Below are positions 24,615-36,449 of a DNA stretch of 64,000 nucleotides, in pieces. Under the pieces are notes generated by a model. It did no database searches, had not been told where the DNA came from, and was given only the letters and a program-made list of their open reading frames with translations. Source of the stretch: Akebia trifoliata (lineage: Eukaryota > Streptophyta > Magnoliopsida > Ranunculales > Lardizabalaceae); the NCBI GenBank assembly GCA_017979445.1, contig CM030710.1:9906248-9970247 (forward strand), in the 5' to 3' direction. Numbering within the stretch: the stretch's first letter is position 1; each line of letters starts with the position of its first letter. A program made the translations under genes and the position numbers.

Positions 24615-27600
24615 AAACAATACAATTGAACATTGAATAAAATATTTCTGATCTAATGTCAAAAGACTTCTTTTGACATTGAATAAAATACATTCTGATC
24701 TAATGCCAAAAGGAGCCTTTTGACATTGAATAAAATACTTTTGATCTAATGTCAAAAGGCTCCTTCTGATATTGAATAAATTACATTCTGATTTAATGTC
24801 AGAACAATCCGTCTAACGTTCTATAAAATACATTTTGAATTCATGTTAGAAAGATCCTTTTAACATTAAATATTTTCATTGTATTCAAGTCTCTATAGGA
24901 TCAAGTGCACATAGGAATCATTTTGCTATAAGTAATTTTTTAATTCAACACCAATTTAAAAGACTGCAACCAAACCAAATAAGTTTTATTGAACGGAAAG
25001 ATAAATTAAGATTTTCATTTTTGATATACATACATTGATACAAATACAAGCGAGTATTTATTTTATTATTTCTATCAATATATTTAATCTTTGTACATAT
25101 GTTGAATATCCCTAACGTCTTTTAACTATAACATTCTTATCATATTGTATTGTGTAGAGATGCAAATGATTAATGTACAGATGACGGGTTGACTTGACAC
25201 AAATTTGGAGGAACCAACGTTCTGGGATTAAATATCCCTAAGAGACTAAAAACTTGATTGAAATGTACAAAGGGATCCTGTCACGCCCCAAAATCCCAAC
25301 ACGAATCCCTATGATTCATCGATTAGAATCTCGAGGTGTGAGGTAATCAATCACACAATCTGACAGAACATTCATAAATAATAATACTTATGAAAAGAAA
25401 ATATACGCAGCGGAATAAACATTTAACTAACATCTATACGAGAGTCTAGAGTAAACAGAAGAAATCGACAAACACTGATATAAGTCAAGATCTTTAATCT
25501 CATAATTCATTAGGTTACAAAAATTTTTAAACTACCATGTTTCTTATCTACAACCAAAAACCGCTAAGATCCTCTACTAGTCCTCAAAGACATGACGGTG
25601 GCAAGACATCAATCTGATCCTCCTCGAGGACCTCCTCAAAGAACGGTTCTTCAAAAGTTGAATAATCTGAAAGGGGAAGGATAGGGTGAGTAACAGGGAA
25701 ATGTTACTCAGCAGAATGAACGCCGTTCTAACAACGAGTCATACATGCACGAGTAATCAGTTGAACAGTTAAATAATGTAAGTTTTTCATAATGTAACAT
25801 ACGATAAATGTCTAAGCATATTCAATAAACAGTTAAATAATTTCAACCTATCATTTCTATCATTTAAAGTAACATATGCATCTTTTAAATGAAAACATCT
25901 ATCAATCATTACAAAATAAGAAAAAGATACATAATAAGAACACGGCGGTGTAATCGATAAGAGAGCAGAGGAACACGTCGATATAACTACCTCGGCTATG
26001 GCAATACGATATTCCAAACTTAACCTCCGATGTGGAATCCCATCGTTATAATCTGATTTTGTGGTCGGTCTAGCATACCACGGTTGGATGACCATTTATC
26101 CGGCTCAGACTGGCCGTTGACCAAGAACCCAATACTGAGTTCAACTAACGGTGAGGTCGACCGTTTGACGACTACAGACTAATAGTGATCACTAACTAGC
26201 CCAGGAGACCCCTCGCGTCGAAGCCTATCAAGAGGCAATGCATGTGAACCCCGCCTATCTCTACACTATACAGAGACCGTCTTTACACAACGTTCCCTAG
26301 GAAATAAGTAGGAGAAATTCCCGGATTTCATAAGCTGTAATATGCTCTAAGGTATCCCATACTACCGAAGAGCATATGACATCTAGTGTTATCCTAGATT
26401 GACTCGCCGCTTCCGGACACACAGCAACGCGTCACTCTTTATGGGTTTTCTACAAACCTTTATTGGTAAACAAAATAATTTATTTTGTATATAATATATC
26501 ATTTCTTTTTAATCGAAAATACAAACAAAGTCTGGTAGTGCCTTCCAGTGACAGTTATCTGTCATTTCCATCCATCAACCATCTCATCCTTCTATCTATC
26601 TATCACGTTTTACGTGGCATGACCACTACGTAGAACTGGAGGCACTGTTCCATCAATCAGTCGAGAACATACGTTCTCTCTATCCATCCATCAATTAAAT
26701 CGATCAATCTATCATCTAATTTCCTACATATCTATTAAAGTAATTCGAAATCCATAAAGCATCAACCAATTCCATTCGATGGTTTTGGTTGAGTCGAGAG
26801 ACTCGAAAACAAAGATAAAACTATAAGACATAAAAGCTGAAAATCTATGAAAATTTAACTAAGTGTTAAAAAAAAAGATTTTTCAAAGTCGAAATTGAAA
26901 ACGAACTATTTATTTATATATTAAAGAACTTAAAGTAATACTTAATTGTTTTTAATGAAATAAATGTAGGAAATGGGTACACATACTATATGGAAGCAAC
27001 ACAAAACAAATTAGAACCAAACTCAACATTCGGATACTTTTCCGAATTGCTGATTTTTTTTCGAAACTCGTCCAAAATCAATCCAAATATCATATTAACT
27101 ATAAAATGATTATATTACATCAAATGAACTAAAACCAATCATAAATAAGCATGCAAACATGATTCAAATTGTTCAAATATGTATAAACTTAATGAAATAA
27201 TCGATTTATCAACAATCATATGGATTTTCTATGAAATTATAGCATAACTAGAAGGTAGAAGGGAAGGCAACCTACTTCAAGCTAATTTCAACGGTTGAAC
27301 GAACTTTAAAATCGCCTCCGGTCAATCTCTAAAATTTTCTTCCGGCGAAAATCGGATTTCTTTGCGTCCACGCGTAACCCTCGGCGAGAGGAACAACTTT
27401 CCTTCTTGCGCCTAAGCTCGGATCGTTCTCGTTTGGCGTAGATCTGAGTTTCAAATATTGAAGGAAAAGGGTTGAGATTTGTTTGGAGAGGAGAATAAGA
27501 AAAATCTGATTTTTCTAATAGAATTTAGATATTTATATCACTTAAGTTGGGACATACTTGGCATTTTGGGAATTGTTTTTCCCGAATGCCGAATTGGATA

Positions 27601-28100
27601 AACTTATACTCTATTTTGGATGATTTTTCGACACTAACCTAATGGTATGATCAGTTTCCTCAAATTACGTCTCTAAGGTGTCGTTTACTTATTGGAAAAA
27701 TATCTAATGCGAAACTCGAGGATTTGATAATTTTTTCAATCAACTTCAGATTTCGGCGTGCTTATAGGCTAAAGTATATTTCTCGATCCTTCTAAATCTA
27801 TTGGTGAAGTTAATTTTTCTCAAATATTAAAAATTAACAATCAATACACGGATCTAAAATTCTTTCCTTGAGATACATTTTAGGATTTCAAGTCATTACA
27901 GATCCTATATGATAAATGATCATCATTTTTATTGTAGTTGAGATGTCTATATAAATCATTTTGATATTATAAATTAATTTTTTTTATAAAATCAATATTA
28001 GATGGATACTTGTGACATTGAATTTTTTCATAAGAGATTACATGTTTTGCCAGACTTATCTATTCCGATCTTATAAAAAAAATTCACAAATTTTGAATGG
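24615..28100 (+). mobile_element. Second, partial copy of the PMD/foldback family, split by a solo LTR
   Basis: 24620-24870 is a palindromic-unit array. 24870-25278 and, after the inserted LTR, 27906-28100 match 17640-18640 of the first copy in the same orientation. Shared stretches include GAAGATAAATTAAGATTTT-like and GATATACATACATT at about 25000, TATAACATTCTTA near 25130, and TTACATRTTTTG with ATAAAAAATTCACAA near 18600 and 28080. The exon-like part at 17790-18380 of the first copy is missing here. At 28100 the two copies part: copy 1 enters the GGATGG array and copy 2 enters a different tandem array. Confidence 0.75.
25279..27900 (-). mobile_element. Solo LTR, related gypsy family, with 5-bp TSD
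   Basis: On the minus strand it starts TGTAATGACTTGAAATCC and ends GGGGCGTGACA. GATCC flanks it on both sides (25274-25278 and 27901-27905), so the 2622-bp insert is precisely bounded. It shares blocks with the chromovirus LTRs, for example CTGAGCCGGATAAATGGTC on the minus strand near 26110-26090, but is otherwise well diverged, so it is a sister family. The plus-strand open frames inside are not genes. Confidence 0.95.
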
Positions 28101-28102
28101 TT

Positions 28103-28745
28103 GAATCAATGTTTCACATATGTCAAGTCAGTTATTCACTCAGATTTCCATAGATCTTTAGAAATTTTTTTTTTCGAGAATTTATAAATGAATCAATGTG
28201 CCACAGATGCCAAGTCAAGTCATTCACTCAAATTTACACTGTAATTTTTTTTTTCAAAAATTTATAAAAGAATCAATGTGTCACAGATGTCAAGTTGAGT
28301 CATTTACTCGGTTTTACACAAATCTTTGAAAATATATTTTTTCTAAAAATTTACAAAAGAATCAATGTGTCATAGATATCAAGTCATTCACTCAGATTTA
28401 TATAGATCTTTGAAATTTTTTTTCCTCAAAATTGTTAGAATCAATGTGTCATAGATGTCAAGTCATTTACTCGCTCAGATTTACATAGATCTTTAACAAT
28501 TTATTTTCTGGAAATCTTACAAAAGAATCAATGTATCACATATGTTAAGATAAGTCATTCACTCATATTTAGACAGATCTTTGGAAAAAAAAATTTCCAA
28601 AAATTTACGAAAGAATCAATGTCTCACAGATATCAATTCAATTCAAGTTACTTACTCACTCAGATTTACATAGTTCTTTAGAAATTTTTTTCTCGAAAGT
28701 TAACAAAATAATCACTGTGTCACATATGTCAAGTCAAGTCATTAT
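28103..28745. repeat. Tandem array, ~85-bp unit (8 copies)
   Basis: Units begin AGAATCAATGTGTCACAGAT, continue GTCAAGTC-ATTCACTCAGA and TTTACATAGATCTTTGAAA, and end in a T-run followed by AAAATTTACAAA. Copy starts are near 28103, 28190, 28270, 28359, 28437, 28526, 28613 and 28709. Confidence 0.92.
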
Positions 28746-28812
28746 TTCTTACTTTGGATATTTTTCATGTATTGAATAACATTAAGTTTCACAATAGACG
28801 AGCCTAAGAGTC

Positions 28813-28820
28813 TATAAATA
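28813..28820 (+). promoter_or_regulatory. TATA box of the 139-codon gene
   Basis: TATAAATA, 80 bases before the ATG at 28900 and just after the tandem array. The spacing is normal for a plant promoter with a ~50-base leader. Confidence 0.5.
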
Positions 28821-28899
28821 AAAAGATGTTTTTACCCAAAAAATACCAACACCTTCAGAGTTATTTGTACAAAGGAAAGTAAGTTCTAACATAGCAAAT

Positions 28900-29319
28900 A
28901 TGAAATCGAACGAGATTGATGATCTCAAACTTGATTATTACGAATTTGAAACGTACTCAAAATTTATCAAATCAACTGATAATAACGAGAAGGCTTGGAA
29001 AAATACGTTCTAGCAAGATTTGCTCGATGCCGGTAAGAAACTAAGACGTATAATGAGAAGTCTGTGCATATTTATTTTGAAAATGATAGGAGAGTATATG
29101 AGTAGAGAGAACCCAGAAAAATATAAAAGAGCCTTTAACAGGATGTACAATGAAAATAGACGAATATATATCTGAAAAAGTAGACAACAAATTCTCGGAT
29201 CTAATTATGCGGAGCATCCAAATATGAACTTTGATCTCATAGATGAGGTATTAAACAGTAATAATATTTGCTCTCCATATTACATGGAGGATGACATTAA
29301 TCAAGATTGTTGTTCCTAA
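28900..29319 (+). pseudogene. Small unrecognised gene, 139 codons, two in-frame stops
   Basis: One frame from ATG to TAA at 29317, broken only by TAG at 29011 and TGA at 29173. Both could be mutated tryptophan codons. The frame is otherwise coherent, charged and low in repeats: acidic start (MKSNEIDDLKLDYYEFETY), a basic centre (KKLRRIMRS, then KYKRAFNRMYNENRR) and an acidic end (DLIDEVLNSNNICSPYYMED, then a Cys-Cys-Ser tail). No domain is recognised. It has its own TATA box and lies convergent to the viroplasmin-domain gene 620 bases away. It could be an accessory gene of the Mutator-like family around it, or a captured host gene. Confidence 0.6.
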
Positions 29320-29938
29320 TATGTTTGTATGAGGATGTATGAGCATGATATAAATGTGGATGTTTTTACTATTTTTGTGTTTAAGTTTATGATTAGAATG
29401 TTTTTATTTTTATTAATAAAAATGGTTGAGTACTTTTAAAATATATTTTCACTGACACGACCCAACCAAGGAGATCAAGTTTATTAATATAACCCACTTC
29501 AATTATTGTAATTAAGTATTATTTATCTTTGTTAATAAGGTGATAGTGATAATGCAGACCTAGAATCCAACTTTAAATCCGACTTTACTTAATTATTAAA
29601 GGTACGTGACAATGTCATAGTCATGAAAGAGTAGGGGGGATACAAATCACTTTTTAAATAATGTAATATGGTTTATAGAAATAAAGATCTTTTCTAATAA
29701 CTCAAGAGTTGTGTAAAACAGAGGGTGGTCATATCAGCATTTAATTTTTTTTACAAATAACCTTTTATAGAGGCACCTCACTGAATATTATTTTACTTTT
29801 TGGGGGGAGGGGGTAAGACATCTACTTATATCATTCATAATCATTTTAAACAACAAGGAATTACCATGGCTCAATTACAATTTTAAAAGTTTGTTCCTAA
29901 TAACATCATTTACAAAAAAATGTCTATGCAAAATAACA
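29320..29938. other. Spacer between two convergent small genes
   Basis: AT-rich, with a G-run at 29802-29813. No frame or repeat of note. Confidence 0.5.
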
Positions 29939-30216
29939 TTATATTACATAAAAGCCTAACAAAATAACTACTAATAAAATTATACTAATACCAACCAAAA
30001 CACAAGACATCCCACAAGCCTCTAACTTGTCATTCTTCTTTTGATTTGGACAAGTACTACGAATTTGATCATTAAGAAAGTATTTCTAAGCATCTTTTAA
30101 GGTCTTAAATAACTTATAACATGCTCTAGGATAACCACCAACATACTTGTGACATTTTCCCAAGTAAAGTATATTCTTGACTTACGTCCAATGAACAAGA
30201 CATAATATTTAACCAT
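29939..30216 (-). pseudogene. Viroplasmin/RNase H1 N-terminal domain protein with C-terminal membrane segment
   Basis: The minus strand starts MVKYYVLFIGRKSRIYFTWE. After one missing A in the run at 30157-30160 it continues EKCHKYVGGYPRACYKLFKT. This fits the RNase H1 N-terminal (Cauli_VI) fold: the YYV start, the G-R-K-x-x-I-Y-x-T-W-E-x-C core, then the GY..A.YK.FKT strand. The domain binds RNA:DNA hybrids or dsRNA in RNase H1 and occurs in caulimovirus viroplasmin. No RNase H catalytic domain follows. Instead the protein ends in about 20 hydrophobic residues (VLVGISIILLVVILLGFYVI) and TAA, so it would be ~92 residues and tail-anchored. One TAG replaces a likely Trp in the domain. With a 1-base deletion and a nonsense codon the copy is dead. 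It could be a transposon passenger gene or a host gene. Confidence 0.75.
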
Positions 30217-30529
30217 CAAAATATACCTGCGCAAAAATGTCCAAAATTTAAGTCATCAAAATATACTTGGACATAGTAATATGTCCATGTTTGCAAAATA
30301 CCTATAAGTGACTGTTCATAGTCTAACAAAATGATAGACCATCATAATCCAATTGATTGTTTAAACATCTTCATGATTTAACAAAATAAATCAAAATCAT
30401 ATACCTAAATTATTATTTAGACATATTTATTGACAAAAAAATATATAAATTTGTTTAAACATGTTCATTGATGGAAAAGAAATAGATGTTAAACCATTTG
30501 AAATTTTTTAAATATTTGATCTTATGGAC
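30217..30529. other. AT-rich upstream region of the viroplasmin-domain gene
   Basis: Two similar ATATACYTG-containing stretches at 30222-30290; no gene, no clear TATA box. Confidence 0.4.
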
Positions 30530-30870
30530 AATTGATACAATGAATAAATAAAATATCAGAAGGATCTTGTTGACATTGAATTTATAAAAAAATAACTAAT
30601 TTTTATCAAAAGGATTCATATAAACACCTCAAGTATAATAAAAAGATCAATATTTCTCAAACATATCTCTTTGTACATTTCATCCTATGGACACTTGAAT
30701 ACAATTATTTGAATATAATGCTAGAATGATCATTTTGACATTATATCAAAATGTATTTTATACAATGTTAGAAGGATTCTTTTGACATTATATCATAATA
30801 TATTTTATATAATGTTAGAATGATCCTTTTAACACTATATCGGAATGTATTTTATGCAAATAATAAGAAT
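30530..30870. repeat. Palindromic-unit array next to the MULE transposase
   Basis: About four diverged units (for example AATGTTAGAAGGATTCTTTTG and its mirror) with TATTTTATACAATGTYAGAA linkers. The block at 30640-30720, with CACTTGAATA and TTGAATATAATG, matches the left outer edge of the foldback element at 9350-9440 in the same orientation. It is therefore the same repeat family, here directly downstream of a transposase gene. Confidence 0.8.
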
Positions 30871-30930
30871 AAGAAAATATAATTGTACAAAAATATTTAT
30901 AATTATTTTTCGAGTAGAAGCGAATCATAA

Positions 30931-31614
30931 TTATGAAGCGAGAGGATACACACATCTCTTACGATTATGACCACGATGTCCACAATTTTCACATCGATAA
31001 TATAAATACTTCTTAGAGTGGTTTTTGAACCTATTTTTCTTTGACCTACTAGGCTAAATTAGGATATCTAGAGGGGATACGATCACATTGTCACATCTAA
31101 CAGTCCATTGACTTTCATCAACCGTGGGATTGATAGAATCCTTGTATGTTTCTCGATATCGATCAACTGTGAATCAATCTTTTGAGAAATTATAAAGTGA
31201 CATTTTTCCTTGCTTGATGATAAAAATGACATGAAGGCATGGGAGACCAAGGTGGTCATAACGACAATATGTGCAACTCAACTTTCTCAAATCGACAACA
31301 TATCTATTTTTAAGTACACCAACCTCGTAAATATGCATTCCAGTTTGATGAATATCTACATAATTTGATGGAATATCAAATCTCTTAATTTCACGTAGAG
31401 CAAAATGAGTCAATTGATCCTTGAATGTTTTACATTATTCAGACCACTCAAAGAAATACATAGACAACCTATTATGTGTTGCATGAACAAGAGTTGTAAT
31501 CGAAAGTTCCCTTTCTAACTTTAGAACTTTATTCATATATTCATATATGTTCGTGGTCATCATGCGATATCATTTGGTAGGAAAGTAAGCTCTAGACCAT
31601 TTTTTTATCGATGG
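30931..31614 (-). pseudogene. MULE transposase pseudogene, C-terminal part
   Basis: Read on the minus strand from the Ogre insertion. It opens with WSRAYFPTK and MMTTNIYEYMNKVLKLERE (the TxN..E..N segment of MULE transposases), then the SWIM zinc finger CTYCRYDHLGLPCLHVIF (C-x-C-xn-C-x-H type; the first Cys pair here is C-T-Y-C). A linker with YRETYKDSINP follows, then a basic PSRSKKNRF patch and a CCHC knuckle (CENCGHRGHNRKRC) ending at TAA 30933. A stop interrupts the start (FPTK then TGA), another lies at the SKD end and another in the linker. The order DDE, SWIM, zinc knuckle is standard for MUDRA-like transposases, which cut and paste DNA with a DDE nuclease. The missing upstream half is at 48772-51118. 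Confidence 0.93.
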
Positions 31615-33340
31615 TGTAGACACCCCATTTTTGCATCCGCCTTATTAATCAATTCGTCAACCTGATCGCAATGATTCCCAATGATGGATGTGTATTCTAT
31701 TGCTTTATTTTGTTACCAGATATGTTTCAGAAATTCGGATGAGGTATCTCAAACTGACAAAACCTTAGAAACCACGCTACACTAGGAAAATACGATCCCA
31801 AAAACATAGAAATCATCATCTTGCAAATCAAAAAGAAGTTTCACGATAAAAATCACTAAATATTGATCAAATTACCAAAATACCCCTAACCTCAAAACAA
31901 CCCTAGAGCCTACGTTACGCTTAGGAAAACTCTCTCAAACACATAAAACAACAAATCGAAACCAAATAAATCATTTCACCAATTTTAACAGAATTCGACA
32001 AAATTACGAAAATACCCCTCATAAAGTTCATGACCATTTCACACAAAAAATTTCACAAATGACACAAACTAATATTTCCATTGAATTCCTCATGAAAAAT
32101 CGATTCTAAAACATCTTAGAACATTAAAAACCGACTTAAAACGTGAAAGTCCTCTCCGGGGGTAAAACGGTAATTTCACAATTTTCATAATAAAAAAATT
32201 TGAAATTAATAAATAAAATATTAAATAATTAAAGTGAAACATTGATGAAATTAAATTAAAATTTTGAATTAAAAAAATCGATCAATCGGGCTTTCAAGTA
32301 AAATTGTTGAGGGTTCGTGGGATATTTCTTTAAGGACCCCTCCATTTGGGGGTCCAAAGAATTAAAGAAATAATGGAAGAGGGGTCTCCAAAAATGAAAA
32401 GTAAATCAAACAAGACTGAAGTCAAGGTATTAGAGTCAATTAAGTAAGACTAAAGTCAAAATTAAAGTCAATTAAGCAAGACTAAAGTCAAGATATTAAA
32501 AGTCAATCAATTAATACTAAAGTCAATCAAATAAGACCAAAAGTCATAATAGAGTTCTAATTAAATAGTAACTCTATCTAATAGAGTTCTAACTAAAAAA
32601 TAATTCTACTTAAAATAATTCTAATTAAAACACAATTCTACCTAAAACAATTCTAACTAAAACACAATTTTAATTAAAAGAACTCTAATTAAACACTAAC
32701 TCTATCAAAATCAACCCCTAAAAAAATCTATAAATAGAGGTGCTCACACCCTATTTTCGTATCAAATCATAAATCCTAAGAGAAGTAGGTCTAAAAGCCC
32801 CCCTAGCCTCCCAAAAACCCTAGTTTTGGAGTCCCAACTCCTTACCTAACATCCCTCATTCGATTTTAGCCTAAAAAATATCTAAAATCCCTCCAAAAAC
32901 ATCCCAAAACCCATAACAAACTCGAAGAGTCCAGATTAAAAAATAAGGAGATATCTTGCCTCGGAGATCCGAAATCAAATCCGGAGACAAAACAAAGCAA
33001 GGGAGTACTGTACAAGGAGCTATTTTTGTCGGATCTGAGGGAACAAAGTCTTTGCTATCGTAAAGGTATAACCTTTATTTATTTATTTTTATCTATGTTT
33101 GTAGCAATGTAATTTATTTGGGAAGTTAGTAGAGACCGACTTTGGCCAGGCGGGGTTGGTGCCGAACACCTTCCAACCCCATAACATGATCCCCGAATTC
33201 AGTTTTTTCTATTTTAGATTAGTCCTTTATCTATTTAGAGTCATTGAACGGTTCCTAGATTGTAATAACTAGGTGGCGACTCCCAAACCTCAAGGGTCAA
33301 AAGCGGATCAGCGCACCCCGACGGATCGAGGGCGCTTTCA
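31615..33340 (+). repeat. Ogre 5' LTR (1726 bp)
   Basis: TGTAGACACCCC...GGCGCTTTCA. Its middle part (32420-32700) is a degenerate A-rich run of AAGTCAAT and TCTAATTAAA motifs. TATAAATA at 32729-32736 is a good TATA box and is repeated in the 3' LTR at 48162-48169. Confidence 0.96.
32729..32736 (+). promoter_or_regulatory. Ogre LTR TATA box
   Basis: TATAAATA followed by GAGGTGCTCACACCC, conserved exactly in both LTRs (48162-48169 in the 3' copy). Transcription probably starts about 30 bases on, near 32760. Confidence 0.7.
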
Positions 33341-33341
33341 G

Positions 33342-33360
33342 TGGCGACTCCACTGGGGAC
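33342..33360 (+). other. Ogre primer binding site
   Basis: TGGCGACTCCACTGGGGAC one base after the LTR end. It fits the Arg-tRNA type reported for Ogre elements (from memory). The second Ogre copy has the related TAGTGACTCCACTAGGGAC at 54282. Confidence 0.8.
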
Positions 33361-36300
33361 CTTGAGGATCGAACTTGAAATGCCCCAAGTATTGGAACGT
33401 TGCCAATAACCTAGTTTTTCTTTTAATTTTAGTTAGTCTCTTTTTATTATTTGATTATCAATTTTTTTATGATCATTAATTATTTGGGTTCTACTTGGAA
33501 TACGTTGATCTAAGAAGTTAGTCTTTCTGGTTCAATCAAGGGCCATTCGGAATGACCCTAAATAATGCGATATTTCGAGGTGAATGGTTTTATTAAGGAT
33601 GAGATATTGATGATTGGATAATAATTTTTGTATGAGTAGATTTGTTTATTTATTTATTTATTTTTTATGTGAGCTTGATTTGTTGGTTGTTTTTTTTTAA
33701 ATTTTTTTTTTGTTTCCAAGCCGTGCTATCCATTGAAAAAAAACAAAGGAACAATTTAGAGGTTCTGTTGAGGAACTAAGCTACCCATCGGTTTAACTGT
33801 TAAGGAGGGGTGTCTCAAGTAAACTTTTTGTTTTAACGGTCAAACCCACATGTTTTAAACCAGATTTTCTCTGTTTATTTCTTCTCTCCCAACAAAGCTC
33901 CTTCGTCCTCAATAAAAACCGACTGATCCGAATGAAAGACTGATCGATTTAGCAAAATCGATCGTTTTAGACCCTTGGTTCTAATCGGTCCACGATCCTT
34001 CCCCCACGAACAGGATGTCGGATTCTTCCTTTGGAAGCTTGGAGTCGTCAACCAACTCTAGCGATGGTTTTGTCGGATTTTCTTTTTCGTTTTCATCTGT
34101 CAAAAAACTTCTGAAATTTTCAATCGATGGAGAAACCTTGATTTGAAGCGAGAGATGAAGATCCCAATCAGAAAGGGCTATTTTTTTTTTCTTCTTCGTT
34201 TCTTCTCTGTTCTCTTAAAGAGTTGACGTTGGGTTTCGAACTTGAATCGAAAGCCCTTTGGTATTTTGTTTTCAACCAGCTTGTAACTTGAAGATCTCAC
34301 GATCATTAAATTGATTGAGGATGAAATCGTGGCTCATGGAGTCTGTGGGGACAGCTTCCACTATGATCTTGAGCTAAACAAGCCGTTAATGGCAGCGGGT
34401 TTCTTTTGCTTAAATCTGGGTTTTGAAATCGCAGGAAATCAGTGACAAACGAAGAACTTGAAATCGGCCAAACTGATTTCAAATCAATTGGTTTGAGAAG
34501 CTCAATCAGTCTCTGTTTCTTTTTTTTTTTTTAATTTGTTTTTTTTTTTTTTGACGAACATGGCTGAAAGCCGTTTGAGAAGATGGTGCGAATGTTAAAT
34601 AAAAACTTTTCGTTTTTCTAAGGCCACACCCTTTATTAACTTCGATGTTTAATTGTTATGGCTAAACAGCGCCCTACCACATCGCCTCTGGTTTTGTTTT
34701 TTTTTTTTTTATCATTTTTTTTAGTTTTTTTTTTCTCTACTGATTTTTTTTATTATCCTTTTCAATGGTTTTTCTAAAAAAAAAAAGAATGTGTTCTTTT
34801 AAGCTTGTTTACAAAAAAAGGAAATCGATTTGTTTTTTCTTAAAAAAATGTCTCATTTTTTTTTTCTCTCTCTCTCAATTTAATCATTATAATTTCTCAT
34901 CCCGATAATTGATATTTCATTCTTAATCCAATATCCTCAGAAATATTAATTTGGTTAGGGTAGCCCCAAAATACCCTTGATTGGACTATAAAAATTATCA
35001 AATTGTACCTATTGCAATGATCGGGTCTAATTGATTGCCACATACCATATTTATTAATTTACCATGATTGATATATGAAGGTGATGTGCATGTTTAAATC
35101 GTGAAGCGGACCATATTCTTAGTTTATGTTAATTGCCCATCTAACATGCCATAATCTTACTGGAGATACATATTTGATGTTGATCATAACGTTGATGTGA
35201 TGGAATGTGATTGGATTGGTGTTTAATATTCATATGATATCAATGCTGTAATGGTTTGATTGGACCCATGGGCCCATTTTTTTGAAAAAGGCCCCGGGCA
35301 CACCCCACCCTGTGTTGCACACACCACATGCACGTTTACTGTTCTGTATACTTACACGTCCTATATAGCCAACGTGGCACTAGTGCGTAGTCCGGTTTCT
35401 TCGGAGATGCGACGTCATTCATGAAAATCACAACTCCAGTCACGTACCTTAGGGTATATCAAACTGGGGTATCAATACCGTCTGATCAGGTGATTTTGAG
35501 AGATATATTGATGCACCCAGGCTGGAGCGACCTGAGCCTTTGACCTATTGTAAGCCACACAGTCACACGTCCCAATTGCCAACGTAGTACTAGTACGTGG
35601 TCGATCCTCTCGTGGGATGCCAAACCATTTATGAAAGCTACAACTCTTGACTCGTACTCGTAGGTATAACGATAATCTAAGTATATCGATTGTACTTCTT
35701 GGTCAAAACCGGTGCCTAAGCAAGATCTTGCCCCGCTGTACCCTACTGTACGATAGGGATAGACTACGCCTATTCTAGACGAGAGGTATTTAAGTGGGCC
35801 CTTGCTCAGCATTGTGCGCCACCTCTCAACTGGAGATCAAACTGGCTGTTTTTGGCTTCAGAGAAATGAATTGAGGTTTTAGATTATCACCTATACGGTA
35901 TATCAAACCAAGTCACCACATATCGAAAGGTATATAGGTGTGCTTGGACAAGGGTGGCCAGATAAAAATGCATTGCACGTAGTAAGCTTAGAGTTTAGAA
36001 ACCTTCCCAGTAGGTCACGACTCGAACTTATCGTGGGTGTTCCCGGGTTGTTTATTGAATGAATGCATGTGATTGATGAATGTATGTGAGTGATGCGAAT
36101 GATGAGATCAAAGTGTATGATTGTCCTCAAGGATCAAAAAAAAAAAATTTTGAAAATTAAAATGGGTGCACCGACCCAATAAATAATCCATTCTCTTACA
36201 ATAATGACCCAGTCCATCTCGATCCAACAATCATGATGGACCGGGCCAGTTAAATCAAAATCGAAAAGAAAATATTTTTAAGAAAAGATTATTTTCCAAA

Positions 36301-36449
36301 AGAAGTGCTCTTTAGAAGAAACGTTTTCCAGAAAAAATATTTTCTGGAAAATATTTTCTATAAGAATAAGATTTTCCAAAAGAAAATAAATTGTTCTTTT
36401 ACATGGACCATTGGAAGAGTACTAAAATACCCTTTTGTGTCAAACTAGG
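33361..36449 (+). other. Ogre long 5' leader
   Basis: 3.1 kb without a believable gene. It holds long T-runs (34520-34870) and two imperfect ~190-bp repeats. The first repeat (about 35355-35470) shares CCAACGTGGCACTAGTGCGT and CATGAAAATCACAACTC-like motifs with the second (35565-35690). Open frames on the minus strand (35486-35812 and 35903-36130) overlap these repeats and are not supported. Confidence 0.7.

Noticed and set aside
28103..28745. ~85-bp array considered as CRISPR or as a centromeric satellite
   Set aside because: No unique spacers, and only eight copies; a local tandem duplication is enough.
29455..29640. Possible further small gene between the two convergent small genes
   Set aside because: All frames are closed within a few dozen codons.
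35486..36130. Minus-strand open frames in the Ogre leader
   Set aside because: Overlap imperfect direct repeats, antisense to the element, no recognisable domain.
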